Source of the DNA: Siphonodentalium dalli
Taxonomy: Eukaryota; Mollusca; Scaphopoda; Gadilida; Siphonodentaliidae
NCBI GenBank assembly: GCA_032622095.1
Contig: CP136067.1
Location: 132,929,990-132,993,989, forward strand
Reading direction: 5' to 3'
DNA length: 64,000 nt
Shown: positions 13,014 through 22,692 of the stretch, piece by piece
Numbering within the stretch: the stretch's first letter is position 1
Layout: every line of letters starts with the position of its first letter
Made by a program: the position numbers and the translations under genes
Notes under the pieces: generated by a model
The model's database searches: none
What the model was told of the DNA's origin: nothing
What the model saw: the letters and a program-made list of their open reading frames with translations, nothing else

Positions 13014-13960
13014 AATATTCTGTAAATATTTGGCAGCGACATTGCGTAATTTGTGAGAAATCGGCGACTTCCTGCGAACAATCTGTTACGTTCTTCGGGG
13101 TACTAATTTCTGATTTACCGATCGACTTTCCTGGTCAATTGTACGCTTAGTTAACAAAAGTAGTGTTTAAATGTTGCAATATTCATGAATGGGAGAGGCC
13201 ATGCTTTCGAACGATGTATAATATGTATTGTTTGATTACGTAAAACGCGATAAAATTGAGATTATATATATCTGTTCCTAATTCCTGTTACTCGGAAATT
13301 TGTTTACGGTTTGCTAATTTCAGACTCATCGCTCAACGCTCCTTGTCAATTACACGTTTAATCCTCAAAAGTAGGGTTTAAATGTTGCAATATTCTTGAA
13401 GGGGAGAGGCCATGCATGCTTTCGAATCATGTATAATATGTATTGTTTGATTGCGTAAAACACGAGAAAATTACTGTTACTCCAAATCGTCACTCTGTTA
13501 CCCGAAGCTGTTCATGTTCCTGGTTTCATATAAGCCCGCCTACTGAATGAGTTATCTGATCGGTTGAGCCTTTTTCAGTTTTTCAGAAATTAGTTGAATA
13601 AAAAGCATCCTATGTGCCAGAAATTGCTATAGTGATTGATACTCCTCCCATTTTTCTGTAAATATTTGGCAGTGACATTGCGTAATTTGTGAGAAATCTG
13701 CGACTTTCTGCGAACAATCTGTTACGTTCTTCGGGGTGCTAATTTCAGATTTACTGCTCGACCGACGTTCCTTGCCAATTACACGCTTCATTCTCAAAAG
13801 TAATGTTTAAATGTTCAATATTCATGAAGGGGAGAGACCATGCTTTCGAACGATGTATAATATGTATTGTTTGATTGCGTAAAACGCGAGAAAATTGCGC
13901 TTATATATCTGTTCCTCATTCCTGTTACTCCAAATAGTCATTCTGTTACTCGGAAGTTGT
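13014..13960. repeat. Three imperfect copies of a ~250-300 bp unit
   Basis: The block starting CTGTAAATATTTGGCAG and running through TGTTACGTTCTTCGGGG, TTTAAATGTTGCAATATTC and GGGGAGAGGCCATGC-like motifs occurs at 13018-13290 and 13656-13960. A copy lacking its first part lies at 13312-13470. The copies differ by indels. No protein-coding signal is seen. Confidence 0.75.
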
Positions 13961-14754
13961 TCCTGTTCCTCGTTCCGTTCCTGTTACTTCAAATAGTAAA
14001 ACCCCCTGCTTCGGCCATTTTACAACGTGGTGTGAATACGTATTTCCGACTGGATTCTGTTATTGTATATTAACGGAATTATACGCACTTTATGATATGT
14101 ATCAAAGTTAATATAAATTGCAATATTGTTAAAGTGATGTGAAGCACTCCGGTAGGGTGATCAACTAGAAATGGAGAATAATCTTGCTCAATATACATGT
14201 ACATGTAGTTATTTTTTACAAATATTATATCCAAATTGACGAAACACTATGTCATTCTTAGATATTAATAAAATGCAGTGACTTTCGGTGGCGAAATCGT
14301 TTTTGTTAGTGTATCGCAGATAGATGCGTCCCGATTCAAGAAGTAAATATTTACAATTGCGCGCAGTTCAGACGACGTTTTCTATGAAGTGATACTGTCG
14401 ATTTGCTTGAGATTTTCGGCGATGTTAGTAGAACGCTACATTCCTCCAAATGGCATAAGTCCTGACTACTAAATTATCATTTTCAAACACCCGAACAAGT
14501 CCTTAATATGTCTTTAACTGAATGACTATGATAATTGATTCACACAATTAATTGCATCGTGGATCGAAACGTCCATCGATCACTTCAATTCGCCGGTGAC
14601 CAATAGTTCCGCAGCACCGGTCACAATCAAAAGCTATATAACAATGGTCAGTTTGTGTCTCACACAGTATCGAATGGATCACCGGCGCCTTAGTGCACAA
14701 TTCACAACCTAGATCGTTGGTTAGTAGACAACCAGGTATATATATCGTTATATT
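13961..14754. other. Non-coding, AT-rich
   Basis: No gene, repeat family or RNA recognised in this stretch. Confidence 0.5.
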
Positions 14755-14955
14755 TTCAGATTATCTCTCTATCTCTCTCTTTCACTCTCTCGATATCGAT
14801 CGCTATGCTCACTCTATATATAACTATATATTTCTAGATCTCTCTCTCTCTCTCTCTCTCTCTGTCTTTATATTTTTCTATATCCCTCTATAATTATAGA
14901 TCTTTATATATATATCGATATCGCTCTCTATCTATCTCTCTTTCTCTCGCGGGCG

Positions 14956-15021
<66 letters not shown>

Positions 15022-15175
15022 CTCTCTCTCTCTCTCTCTCTCTCGAACTCTCTCGACCTCTATCTTTCTCTCTCTCGACCTCTCTCGCTCTCTCTCGACC
15101 TCTCTCTCTCTCACACACACTCTCTCTCTCTCTCTCTCTCGACCTCTCTCTCTCCACCTCTATTTTCTCACTCGT
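14755..15175. repeat. Long (TC)n microsatellite
   Basis: About 420 bp dominated by TC dinucleotides with TATATA and CGACC interruptions. Open frames reading Arg-Glu repeats across it are spurious. Confidence 0.95.
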
Positions 15176-16463
15176 CTCTCTCCACCAGGATGACGTCGTA
15201 GTGGTAGACGCAATAAACTCCCGCCCAGAATGCACTTTGTGTGTTTGTCAGACCAACGTCATATCGGTTAAGCCACGGAGGTATCCGGAGAACCGGTGGA
15301 TGCAATAGTTATTTATTTATCAGCTTATTGATTACCCGATGGTGACGAAACTGGTCATTGAGCTCATTATTGGAGGGCTGTCCGATAGTGCCCAGTTGTT
15401 TCCTTCAGCGTGGCAATCCTATAAACACTTCAAAATAAGGAATTCCCCACATATTATGTTCAATGTATCTCTTTAATCTTATCCCCATTATTATTAAATT
15501 TAATAATTATAATCAGCATATTATAGTAGCTATGTCATAATGTGCTAGACTGTGTCAATGTACAATATAAAGAATAGATAATTATGTGGTATCAAAGTGA
15601 CAGATCCGGGTACCAGCCAGCTAATATTATGGGGTTGTATATATCATTTTTTAAATAATTCAACTTCTAACATCCATTCCTTTTTTAACCACATGATTTC
15701 GGAGGCACATCTACTTCTTGTAAAAATCTGCATCCACTCAAATAAACCACAGAGTGAAGTAATATAGTTTGCGTGTCATACAAGAATATATTTATTTTTT
15801 TGTTGTTGTAAGGATAAACATAATATCCTTTAGATTGGTTTGGCATTAGCTTCCTTGTATAGTAAAGTCTGGATTTATCTTGGATTTCATGTGACATGAA
15901 TCTTCTATTCTGCACTGGAATTCTGAAAGGACTGTTTAAATAATAGAACATTCGTATAACAAGTGCATGTGTGTTCCTCTGCCTGTGTTGCAGAAAGCAC
16001 ATAATTATGTTTATCCATCACCTTTGTCGTCTACTATATAGATAAAGGCTGCAAAATAATCCACAGCTTTATTTTAGCACGTGCTAAAATATAGCAAAAA
16101 CGGCTACTTCAACTATCAAAATAAAGGCATGTGCTCGGAACTACAAATACTTGACCCCGCAAGAGTTCACAAGGTGCCATCCAATAATACGCTCGCTTCG
16201 ATTCTATTTTAAGCGACATGACCCAGTTTTCATCCAACTGTATCTAAAACTGGGTTATAAAATGAAATATAAAGTATGATCGAACATTTATTTCTAAATT
16301 ATTGGCTATTAAACATACAGAGCTAGTAATTATTTGTGTAAAAACAATGAGTTTGAAGCCAGCCTCGATAACAAAACGTAAACAATTCATGCCGTCTGCC
16401 TCGTGGTTGCGAACTGTCAAAATAAAGCGCACGCCGATTTCAAGTTTTTAAGAATTTGTAAAC
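15176..16463. other. Upstream region of the tyrosine-recombinase pseudogene; no gene seen
   Basis: Non-coding AT-rich sequence. TCTACTATATAGATAAAGG at 16031 resembles short motifs near 52000-52090 and 52680. The palindrome TTTTAGCACGTGCTAAAA lies at 16073-16090. The recombinase remnant begins at 16464. Confidence 0.5.
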
Positions 16464-18183
16464 ATGGCAGAATCAACGGGATATACAGATCCGATTTTCA
16501 AAATCAGACTCCTCGATGAAATGTCTGAAGAAGATTTAGAAAAAATGTTCCTAGCTCCGTATCCTGAGTCTGAGGATAATGGTGATCAGATTTCAGAAAA
16601 TTCCAACAACAACAATCAAAATGTCATACCTGTTCTACTTGAAACTGATGATCTACCGGTAACAAGTAATAAAATTATTGAAATTGAACCAGTTTTGAAT
16701 GTAACTGAGCCTTTTTAGCAGATCTACTGTGCAACTGCCAGATATGAACATTTCTGAACAATTTGATATGCCCACACTCCAAAGGTTTAGTGATGTCACC
16801 GATCAAAATCTGAATGACTTCATTGATGAGCAGGAAAACAAAAATACACTAAAAAAAATAATAATATGATTTGAACATTCTTGAACAGTACTTGACAAGA
16901 ACCGGTGAATATAAAAAACTTCACGAGATCCCATCGTCGGAATTGGATATGGTCCTGGGTAAATTCCTCCTGAGTGTTCGCAAGAGGAACTGGGATGAAT
17001 TTGAACCATCATCTCTTCGCTCTATCATCTCAAGTGTGGATCGGTACATAAAACGACACAAATACGGAACAACGATAATGAATGCGAAAGATGACTGCTT
17101 TGATATTACCAGACGGGCAATTTTAGCAAAGCAGAAGCAGCTTAAGAAATCCGGCCGTGGCAATAGGCCGCATAAGGTAGATCGACTGACCAATTCAGAA
17201 ATAAATCAATTATTTCAAAGTGAGCAGTTGGGAATTTCAAGCACCGAGGCAGTACTAAACACCCCGTGGTTCAATAACACTTTACATCTCGGACTTCGTG
17301 GGAAAACAGAAATTTGGCATGGGGTGACGTTAAATTAAATACGGATGAAGATGGGCACGAATATATACAAATAAATGAACGGCAAACCAAAACCAGAACT
17401 GGAGTAGATGTTCGCAATGTAAGAGAGGTGCCCCCAAGAATGTACGCAACAGGAACAAATTATGGTCACGATCCAGTACACGTATACAAATTCTTTGCGT
17501 CAAAGCGTCCATTTTGTTACAACAACATTGATGATCCATTTTATATTGCTACGCGGACGACGCCAGTAACTGCTGAAAATGACATATGGTTCAGAAATCA
17601 GCATGTGGGTGAAAGAAAGCTTGAAAGCATCATGTCGTTAATGGCTACTCACCTAGAAAACAGTACAGGAAAGCGCTTCACTAATACGAGTGTCAGGAAA
17701 ACTTTGGTCAGCAAGCTGAGGGAGAATAACATCGAAGCGACAGATATAGCAAACATCTCAGGACATCGAAATTTGACATCAATCAACAACTATTCTTGCA
17801 TCAGTAACAAGCAACAGGAGCATTGTTCGCACATTCTCAGTGGTGTAAATGTGTCTCGTTCTCAGTTTGTTCCTCCAACACCTAGTGCGATTGTTAGTGT
17901 GCCTCTTCCAGAAAATAGATGTATGTGCACTATCGATTCACTCAGATTTGAATTTCCATCTTCGACAACAGCCACGACAGTGTCTGCTCCATCTTCGACA
18001 ACAGTTCCTAGCAACAGCATCAGTATTCCTACTTGTGGCAGTAGCACTAGCAGCAGTTCTTTGCCTGTGTGCAGTACAAGTGTTTCTTCCAACAACGCAC
18101 ATTTGTCACAAATAAACAGTTGTGTCAGGAGCAACACTTTGCAAAATGTCGTTCAGCCAGCGCTCCAAAGTTTGTTTCATAGT
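16464..18183 (+). pseudogene. Crypton-like (DUF3504) tyrosine recombinase, 5' part, interrupted by the Polinton
   Basis: Tyrosine recombinases of this family cut and rejoin DNA through a covalent tyrosine link and gave rise to animal ZMYM/QRICH1-type proteins. After MAESTGYTDPIF the frame moves at about 16711 (a T run), about 16855 (an A/TAA run) and about 17320, giving four blocks. The first is an acidic N-terminus. The second has NDFIDEQENKNT; the third has YEPSS-like EFEPSSLRSIISSVDRY, KKSGRGNRPHKVD and the box I arginine in LGLRGKTE. The fourth holds GDVKL, NERQTKTRTG, FTNTSVRKT (box II), SGHRNLTSINNYS (box II His and the Tyr nucleophile) and a Ser/Thr-rich tail. The usual HxxR reads TSVR, so the first catalytic His is replaced by Thr. 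Three frameshifts make it a pseudogene. At 18178-18183 (CATAGT) it is cut by the Polinton and resumes at 50684. Confidence 0.88.
18178..18183. repeat. Left target-site duplication CATAGT
   Basis: These six bases immediately precede the left terminus AGTAGTATTGG and are repeated exactly at 50684-50689 after the right terminus. Six-base duplications are the rule for Polinton integrase. Confidence 0.95.
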
Positions 18184-19071
18184 AGTAGTATTGGCTGCCA
18201 CTCTGGCCCACCCCCCCCCCTCGCTCGGGGCCACTCTGGCCCATGGGCCAGAGTGGCCCCGAGCGAGGGGGTGGGCCAGAGTGGCAGGACCAGGTAAACA
18301 TTGGACCAATACATGGGCTCGGGGCCACTCTGGCCCATGATCCAGAGTGGCCCCGAGCGAGGGGGTGGGCCAGAAAAAATACAAACCCCTCGTTCGGAGC
18401 CACTCTGGCCCATGGGCCAGAGTGGCCCCGAGCGAGGGGGGTGGGCCAGAAAAAATACAAACCCGTCGCCAGAGTGGCCCCGAGCGAGGGGGTGGGCCAG
18501 AAAAAATACAAACCCCTCCTTCGGGGTCACTCTGGCCCATGGGCCAGAGTGGCCCCGAGAGAGGGTAGGCCAGAAAAAATACAAAATCCTCGTTCGGAGC
18601 CACTCTGGCCCATAGGCCAGAGTGGCCCCGAGCGAGGGGGTGGGCCAGAAAAAATACAAACCCGTCGCCAGAGTGGCCCCGAGCGAGGGGTGGGCCAGAA
18701 AAAATACAAACCCCTCGCTCGGGGTCACTCTGGCCCATGGGCCAGAGTGGCCCCGAGCGAGGGGGTGGGACCAGAGTGACCCGCCCAGGGTCGGTCCAGA
18801 GGTTATGTTATATTCCAAAGAGTAAGGTGAGGGCTTCGAATTGTGTTTTTTTTGACAGAAAAGAGCACAATTTACCAATGTATCGATTTTTTCTCGGATT
18901 CTAATGCCAGTGTGGTAAGCGAAGGGCGCTCCCCTTCGATGTACACATTGAACTTAGAATAATACCGAGAAAAAATAGATGTGTTGGTAAATTATGCTAC
19001 TTTACCAGTGCATATTTTAACAAAAGCGAAAGTCTTCGAATAAATTCGAAGACGCTAGCGCTGTGAAAATG
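18184..19071 (+). repeat. Left terminal inverted repeat
   Basis: Outer half: AGTAGTATTGGCTGCC followed by a GC-rich palindromic tandem array. Inner half: unique sequence from GGTTATGTTATATTCCAAAG through CCAGTGCATATTTTAAC to the perfect palindrome TCTTCGAATAAATTCGAAGA (19032-19051). It matches the reverse complement of 49948-50683 closely, and the length difference is array copy number. Confidence 0.95.
18192..18780. repeat. GC-rich palindromic tandem array in left terminus
   Basis: Repeated units contain a 30-bp perfect palindrome whose half is GGCCACTCTGGCCCA, then CCCCGAGCGAGGGGGTGGGCC and AGAAAAAATACAAACCC. Full palindromes are centred near 18241, 18414, 18541 and 18740, with partial ones between. 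The GC content is far above the surroundings. The many open frames on both strands here are a by-product of the repeat and are not genes. Confidence 0.95.
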
Positions 19072-19106
19072 TGCATGTAAGAGTCATCTGATAGCAGGTT
19101 TTGGGT

Positions 19107-19122
19107 GGCCCTGAAAAGGGCC
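19107..19122 (-). terminator. Histone-type 3' stem-loop
   Basis: The minus strand reads AAAACGGCCCTTTTCAGGGCCACCC, where GGCCCT and AGGGCC form the 6-bp stem and TTTC the 4-nt loop. This fits the animal replication-dependent histone consensus including the AAAAC and ACC flanks. It lies 13 nt after the TGA of the gene ending at 19136. Unlike the three other copies, no conserved block is seen downstream. Confidence 0.85.
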
Positions 19123-19135
19123 GTTTTACGTTAGA

Positions 19136-19573
19136 TCACAAGAAAAGTGGATAAGGGGTCTTTAGGAACTCAAATCCATCCTCTTGATCCAACTCCCGAA
19201 ACACAAGCGAACCCTCGATGAGAGGTGGAAATATACCTTGCGGTATACTCACACCCTTCAATGGAGGTACGTCTAATCTGTACTCCGGATCCTTCTTCTG
19301 TCTCCAAAACACGAGCTTTCTCTGCAGAAGGGTTGCCGCCACCGTAAGCAAGACACCTGTTGTCCCAAGCCATTCGATGTTCTCTGTCTCCTGTCCACTG
19401 AACAGTGTAGGATTGCGAGCCCAAGTTGCATTGACAAAAGTGAATAGTTCAAAGAACTTTTCACCTGTACCATACACTGCCCAGGAAAGGGTCTCCCACA
19501 CCGCAATGTCCCTCGGGGCCGATACACGGATGGCTCTGACATAAGATCCGAGATCAGTTTTAGGGTATTCCAT
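19136..19573 (-). CDS. Polinton outer gene, left copy of a paralogous pair (unknown function)
   Basis: The intact 145-codon frame starts MEYPKTDLGSYVRAI. It is related to the gene at 48316-48744 near the other terminus: both start M-acidic-Y with DL, carry a tryptophan-containing helix (VWETLSW; MLWKALS), and share a core LGTTGVLLTVAATLLQRKL against LGTSRLMVRLAATSLQRSI. That core is an amphipathic to hydrophobic helix, possibly membrane-associated. No known domain is recognised. The start is supported by a TATA-like ATATAAC about 35 bp upstream, inside the shared promoter block 19609-19700, and the end by the histone-type stem-loop at 19107. It is not one of the standard Polinton core genes. 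Confidence 0.8.
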   Translation of the reverse strand: MEYPKTDLGSYVRAIRVSAPRDIAVWETLSWAVYGTGEKFFELFTFVNATWARNPTLFSGQETENIEWLGTTGVLLTVAATLLQRKLVFWRQKKDPEYRLDVPPLKGVSIPQGIFPPLIEGSLVFRELDQEDGFEFLKTPYPLFL

Positions 19574-19608
19574 CGTGGAGAAAATGATAAACTCTAAATG
19601 GGGTTTTG

Positions 19609-19700
19609 TTATATGTAAAACGCGCGGACGTCATTGGCGACGTCATTGTGTTTTTCTACCAAATTTCCCGAACGTCATTTCAAATGTGTTTCTTTTTTGG
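19609..19700 (-). promoter_or_regulatory. Shared outer-gene promoter block (copy 1)
   Basis: Reading toward the gene: AAAGAAACACATTTG, TGACGTTCGGGAAATTTGG, then ATGACGTCGCC with a second TGACGTCC, CGCGCG and CATATAAC. The same order and spacing occurs upstream of 48065 (-), 48316 (+) and 49682 (-). TGACGTC-type sites resemble ATF/CREB half sites. Confidence 0.75.
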
Positions 19701-19854
19701 TGAATTAAGATCTTCATCGACATTGCCGAAGACGATCATTAAAAACAGACACTGTTTTTCAACAACATAACTTTTATTTTTGTTGAAAAACAGTGTCTGT
19801 TTTTAATGATCGTCTTCGGCAATGTCGATGAAGATCTTAATTCACCAAAAAAGA
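19691..19854. repeat. Perfect 75-bp-arm hairpin
   Basis: The left arm (19691-19765, starting TCTTTTTTGGTGAATTAAG) and right arm (19780-19854, ending CTTAATTCACCAAAAAAGA) are exact reverse complements around a 14-nt AT-rich loop. It lies between the outer gene at 19136-19573 and the core genes. AT-rich short direct repeats (CAACATATTTACAA) fill 19855-20022. Confidence 0.9.
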
Positions 19855-20022
19855 ATCAACATATTTACAACTGATCATGAAATTATCATATTTACAATCA
19901 ATAACTGGTAATGCAATGAACATAATTTACATTTGATAATACATTTCATCATTAACAATCAACATATTTACAATTGATTATGATTTTAACATGTTTAAAC
20001 AATTGGCAATGAACACAATTTA

Positions 20023-20553
20023 TCAACACTGAAATTCACAGTAAGTCTTACAAGTTTGTGAAATACATGTTTTGGGTAATGTTTCTGATTCTCTTCGTAA
20101 GGGTTCATAGTTTCTATGAAACCAGTCAAATACTTTTCTATCATTTTTGAAGTAATCACCATCAAAATTCATTTCAACTAATACTTTTATACCATATCCG
20201 CTTTTCAAGAAATGTAAAGCAAATATGCAGTAGATACCACATACGTTTGTACCGTGATGTTGAAACCGCCCAACGTTTATTTTACATTCGATCGAATTTC
20301 TTTGAATAAATGATTTGATATATTTATCAATAACTGGTATCCCAAACGAATCGAAATATGTTGCAATGTTCCCATTGAAGAAAATTGCAACCCAGTGTTC
20401 TCCTGGTTTTTCTGACGTATGTGTATTTACTATGTATGCTTTTACATGATGAGGTTTATCGTGTGGTAACTGATCTTTTGCACACACCACACCATACAAT
20501 GAACAGAGGTAGGATGATTTGTCTAGTATATGCTGAAGTTCGCTAGTGTTCAT
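20023..20553 (-). CDS. Adenain-type cysteine protease (maturation protease)
   Basis: The 176-codon frame has the adenovirus-protease pattern used in Polintons for capsid maturation: the catalytic His in GEHWVAIFF (about residue 53), the acidic residue in YFDSFG (about 69), an oxyanion Gln in GRFQHHGTNVCG and the nucleophilic Cys in NVCGIYCIF. Length is typical. The ATG lies inside the end of the upstream broken gene (20543-20998), a short overlap seen in compact viral gene clusters. The C-terminal tail with two Cys (CISQTCKTYCEF) is variable in the family. The frame is intact, so the enzyme could be active if expressed. Confidence 0.92.
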   Translation of the reverse strand: MNTSELQHILDKSSYLCSLYGVVCAKDQLPHDKPHHVKAYIVNTHTSEKPGEHWVAIFFNGNIATYFDSFGIPVIDKYIKSFIQRNSIECKINVGRFQHHGTNVCGIYCIFALHFLKSGYGIKVLVEMNFDGDYFKNDRKVFDWFHRNYEPLRRESETLPKTCISQTCKTYCEFQC

Positions 20554-20998
20554 CTTCGTAGTATTTTTTTACTTTTTCACACCACAAGTCAACAAAAACC
20601 GAATTAAATTGGTTACAGTTTGCATGAACAACTTCCTTTATATCTTTCCATAATTTGAATGCCTCCTATTTCTCTTGTGGTGTAAATAATTCTATTTCTG
20701 GATACCATTGTTCCATAACTCGGTAGATGTTCAATTTAAGTAGTGCTATATCAATGAACATATCTACCCATTGTATAGGTGGTGTCCAAAGACAAAGTAA
20801 ATGTCGTGTCTGACTTGGATGATCTATTTTACATCCTTCACAATTGAGTGTCACTTCTTTTGAAATTTGATTTTGTATTTCATGAACGAAACATTTTTCG
20901 AAAGTTTTCCGAATTTTGTCAAGGATAGAAACATATGGAATGAAATCGAGTCCTCCAACTTCCAGTCTCAATTTTTCCTCCAAATGCAATCCATCCAT
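20543..20998 (-). pseudogene. Small Polinton gene between capsid and protease, with amber stop
   Basis: The first 110 codons (MDGLHLEEKLRLEVGGLDF...) hold two cysteines in NCEGCKIDHPSQ and WTPPIQWVDMFIDIALLKL. A TAG at 20666-20668 is followed without frame change by a further ~40 protein-like codons (EAFKLWKDIKEVVHANC...) to a stop at 20543 that overlaps the protease ATG. The layout argues for one ancestral protein of about 150 residues with a single nonsense mutation. No domain is recognised. Confidence 0.6.
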
Positions 20999-21040
20999 GC
21001 TTTTTTAATAATCTGTTATTATTGCTCGCAAACTGTTGAT

Positions 21041-22309
21041 TTAAATTTGATTGTCGAACTCAGCATAAACTATCACGTTGATCACTGAAGCTAGAGCTGT
21101 AGCAAACTGAAGCTCTAACCTTATGTTACCGGTTTTTATAGGATGCAAATGCCCTTCCTCTGCTCCTTGGTCAGGTGTGAGTTCGTAACCCCAGAAACAA
21201 TAACCATTCATGTATTTTTCGAGATTCAAACCAAAGGATTTGTTTTGTCCAAACATACCCGAAGACTGATACAGTGATAAATAAGATCTTAGGCATTGTT
21301 CTGATTCAAAGTTTGGTTCAAATGGTCGGTTATGGATGGTATGTCCGTCCTGACTAACTTCAAGTTTTTTCAGATTGAAGTGTTGGAAATGAAATGGGTT
21401 CGTTTCAATATCGCCATTCGTATCTTTGTTTGATACCAAGCCTATGAATAGTCTCTTTGGCATTTGTCCTTGAAAAAGGTGATCTTCAATTTTTGATCTA
21501 AGCCCTGCACCAATAGTGAATGTTTTTACTTCAACTCTTCTAATCGGTATTTTCATATTTTTCTGTATTATTGTTTGGTTCAAGTTATTTGCTACTACTG
21601 GCATCAGAGTAATTGTACGAACATTGAAAACTGCCGTTTCAAATACTATTTTTCCGTCGGCCTGACCAATTAAAGAGAATTTTGGATTCGCTCTATTGAG
21701 ACGAATTCTTATCTCAATTCCATTTGGTAAGTATTTCTCTTGTAGAAATATATCTGTGTGTAAACGACCACACAATTCTACCGTTTTACTACCTGCTATG
21801 ATTGCTTGGCGAGATTTCAATCCATCATTACCACCAGCTTTAGTGTTTTCGGTGAACTGTTTAGCGGTGTCGGGATACCACATTTCTAGTGCGGCAAGTT
21901 GATTTTCTTTACATTCACCAGAATAAGCCAAGAGATGTTCCATGTAGGCTCGATAAGGATAGGTATCTCCGTTCGCCGTTACAAGTTTGTTATTTAGGTA
22001 AATATCGATACTACTGAACATGCTATGGAAAAAGTTGTTAATAGGCGCAATTTCATCAGTACCATCAACCAAGTTTGTTCCATCTGCTTTTGTGATTTTG
22101 AATTTCAGGTACAAATATGATTGATTTACATCTGTCCATTTTTCAGTTTGAGGCGGAATTACAAATTCTATCGGTGCGGAATTATTCAAAGAGCTAATCG
22201 GATGATGTTCTATCCATTGTGATTCCAACATCGTTGTCATTGTTCGTGGAACATCAGAAGCATCTAACTCGGACTTGCTGCATTCGCATGATCCATTTTG
22301 CATCATCAT
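21041..22309 (-). CDS. Polinton major capsid protein (double jelly-roll)
   Basis: The 422-codon open frame is the uncharacterised F54H12.2-like family common in invertebrate genomes, recognised as the Polinton major capsid protein. Landmarks are ESQWIEHHPISSLNNSAPIEF, YLYLKFKITKADGTN, NNFFHSMFSSIDIYLN, TYPYRAYMEHLLAYS and, near the end, a GYCFWGYELTPDQG segment followed by RLELQFATALASVINVIVYAEFD. The paired beta-rich halves fit a double jelly-roll that would trimerise into hexon-like capsomers. It starts 2 nt after the stop of the pX-like gene, in a tight capsid cluster. No breaks are visible. Confidence 0.9.
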   Translation of the reverse strand: MMMQNGSCECSKSELDASDVPRTMTTMLESQWIEHHPISSLNNSAPIEFVIPPQTEKWTDVNQSYLYLKFKITKADGTNLVDGTDEIAPINNFFHSMFSSIDIYLNNKLVTANGDTYPYRAYMEHLLAYSGECKENQLAALEMWYPDTAKQFTENTKAGGNDGLKSRQAIIAGSKTVELCGRLHTDIFLQEKYLPNGIEIRIRLNRANPKFSLIGQADGKIVFETAVFNVRTITLMPVVANNLNQTIIQKNMKIPIRRVEVKTFTIGAGLRSKIEDHLFQGQMPKRLFIGLVSNKDTNGDIETNPFHFQHFNLKKLEVSQDGHTIHNRPFEPNFESEQCLRSYLSLYQSSGMFGQNKSFGLNLEKYMNGYCFWGYELTPDQGAEEGHLHPIKTGNIRLELQFATALASVINVIVYAEFDNQI

Positions 22310-22311
22310 GA

Positions 22312-22692
22312 TTAATCAAATATATCGAGAGATCGTTTTGATTTCTTTACAGGCGTTTTAATGGACTTACTTCTAACTCGTTTGCGAGAAGAATGATTTT
22401 TCAAAGGTCGCCATGATCTATTTATGCCATTTGGTGTTGATATTTTCTTTATTGTTTCCCTTCCAAAAGATTTCAATGCTTCTTTACCTTGTTTCAAAAA
22501 TACTTCTTTTGGACTTTTACCACGATGAATGATATCTTCGACTGCAGCAAGTCCATGCTTGAATGTTTGTTGTTTAGCAATCTGACCAATAGGTTTTAGA
22601 AACGGTATTACTGTTCTCATTGCAGATTTGAATAGTGAACCAATTCCATTTCCATACTGTCTAGATACGCCGCTATACACGGGGATCATCAT
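22312..22692 (-). CDS. Small basic virion protein, pX/pVI-like
   Basis: This 126-residue protein has a PVYSGVSRQYGNGIGSLFK start (the G-x-G-x-G-S-L-F pattern found in Polinton and adintovirus small virion proteins), a hydrophobic stretch (TVIPFLKPIGQIAKQ), an amphipathic middle (GLAAVEDIIHRGKSPKEVF) and a strongly basic tail (SSRKRVRSKSIKTPVKKSKRS). By analogy with adenovirus core or membrane-active proteins it may bind DNA or act on membranes; this is inference. Its ATG overlaps the stop of the penton-like gene by 4 nt, and the major capsid gene follows 2 nt after its stop. Confidence 0.75.
   Translation of the reverse strand: MMIPVYSGVSRQYGNGIGSLFKSAMRTVIPFLKPIGQIAKQQTFKHGLAAVEDIIHRGKSPKEVFLKQGKEALKSFGRETIKKISTPNGINRSWRPLKNHSSRKRVRSKSIKTPVKKSKRSLDIFD

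Noticed and set aside
14894-15235. Arg/Glu-rich 113-codon frame
   Set aside because: Translation of the TC microsatellite.
18106-18878. Several 60-233 codon frames on both strands
   Set aside because: They are readings of the GC-rich palindromic array (repeated GPLWPMGQSGPE-type phrases). The same frames appear in the other terminus, and there is no start, end or promoter context.
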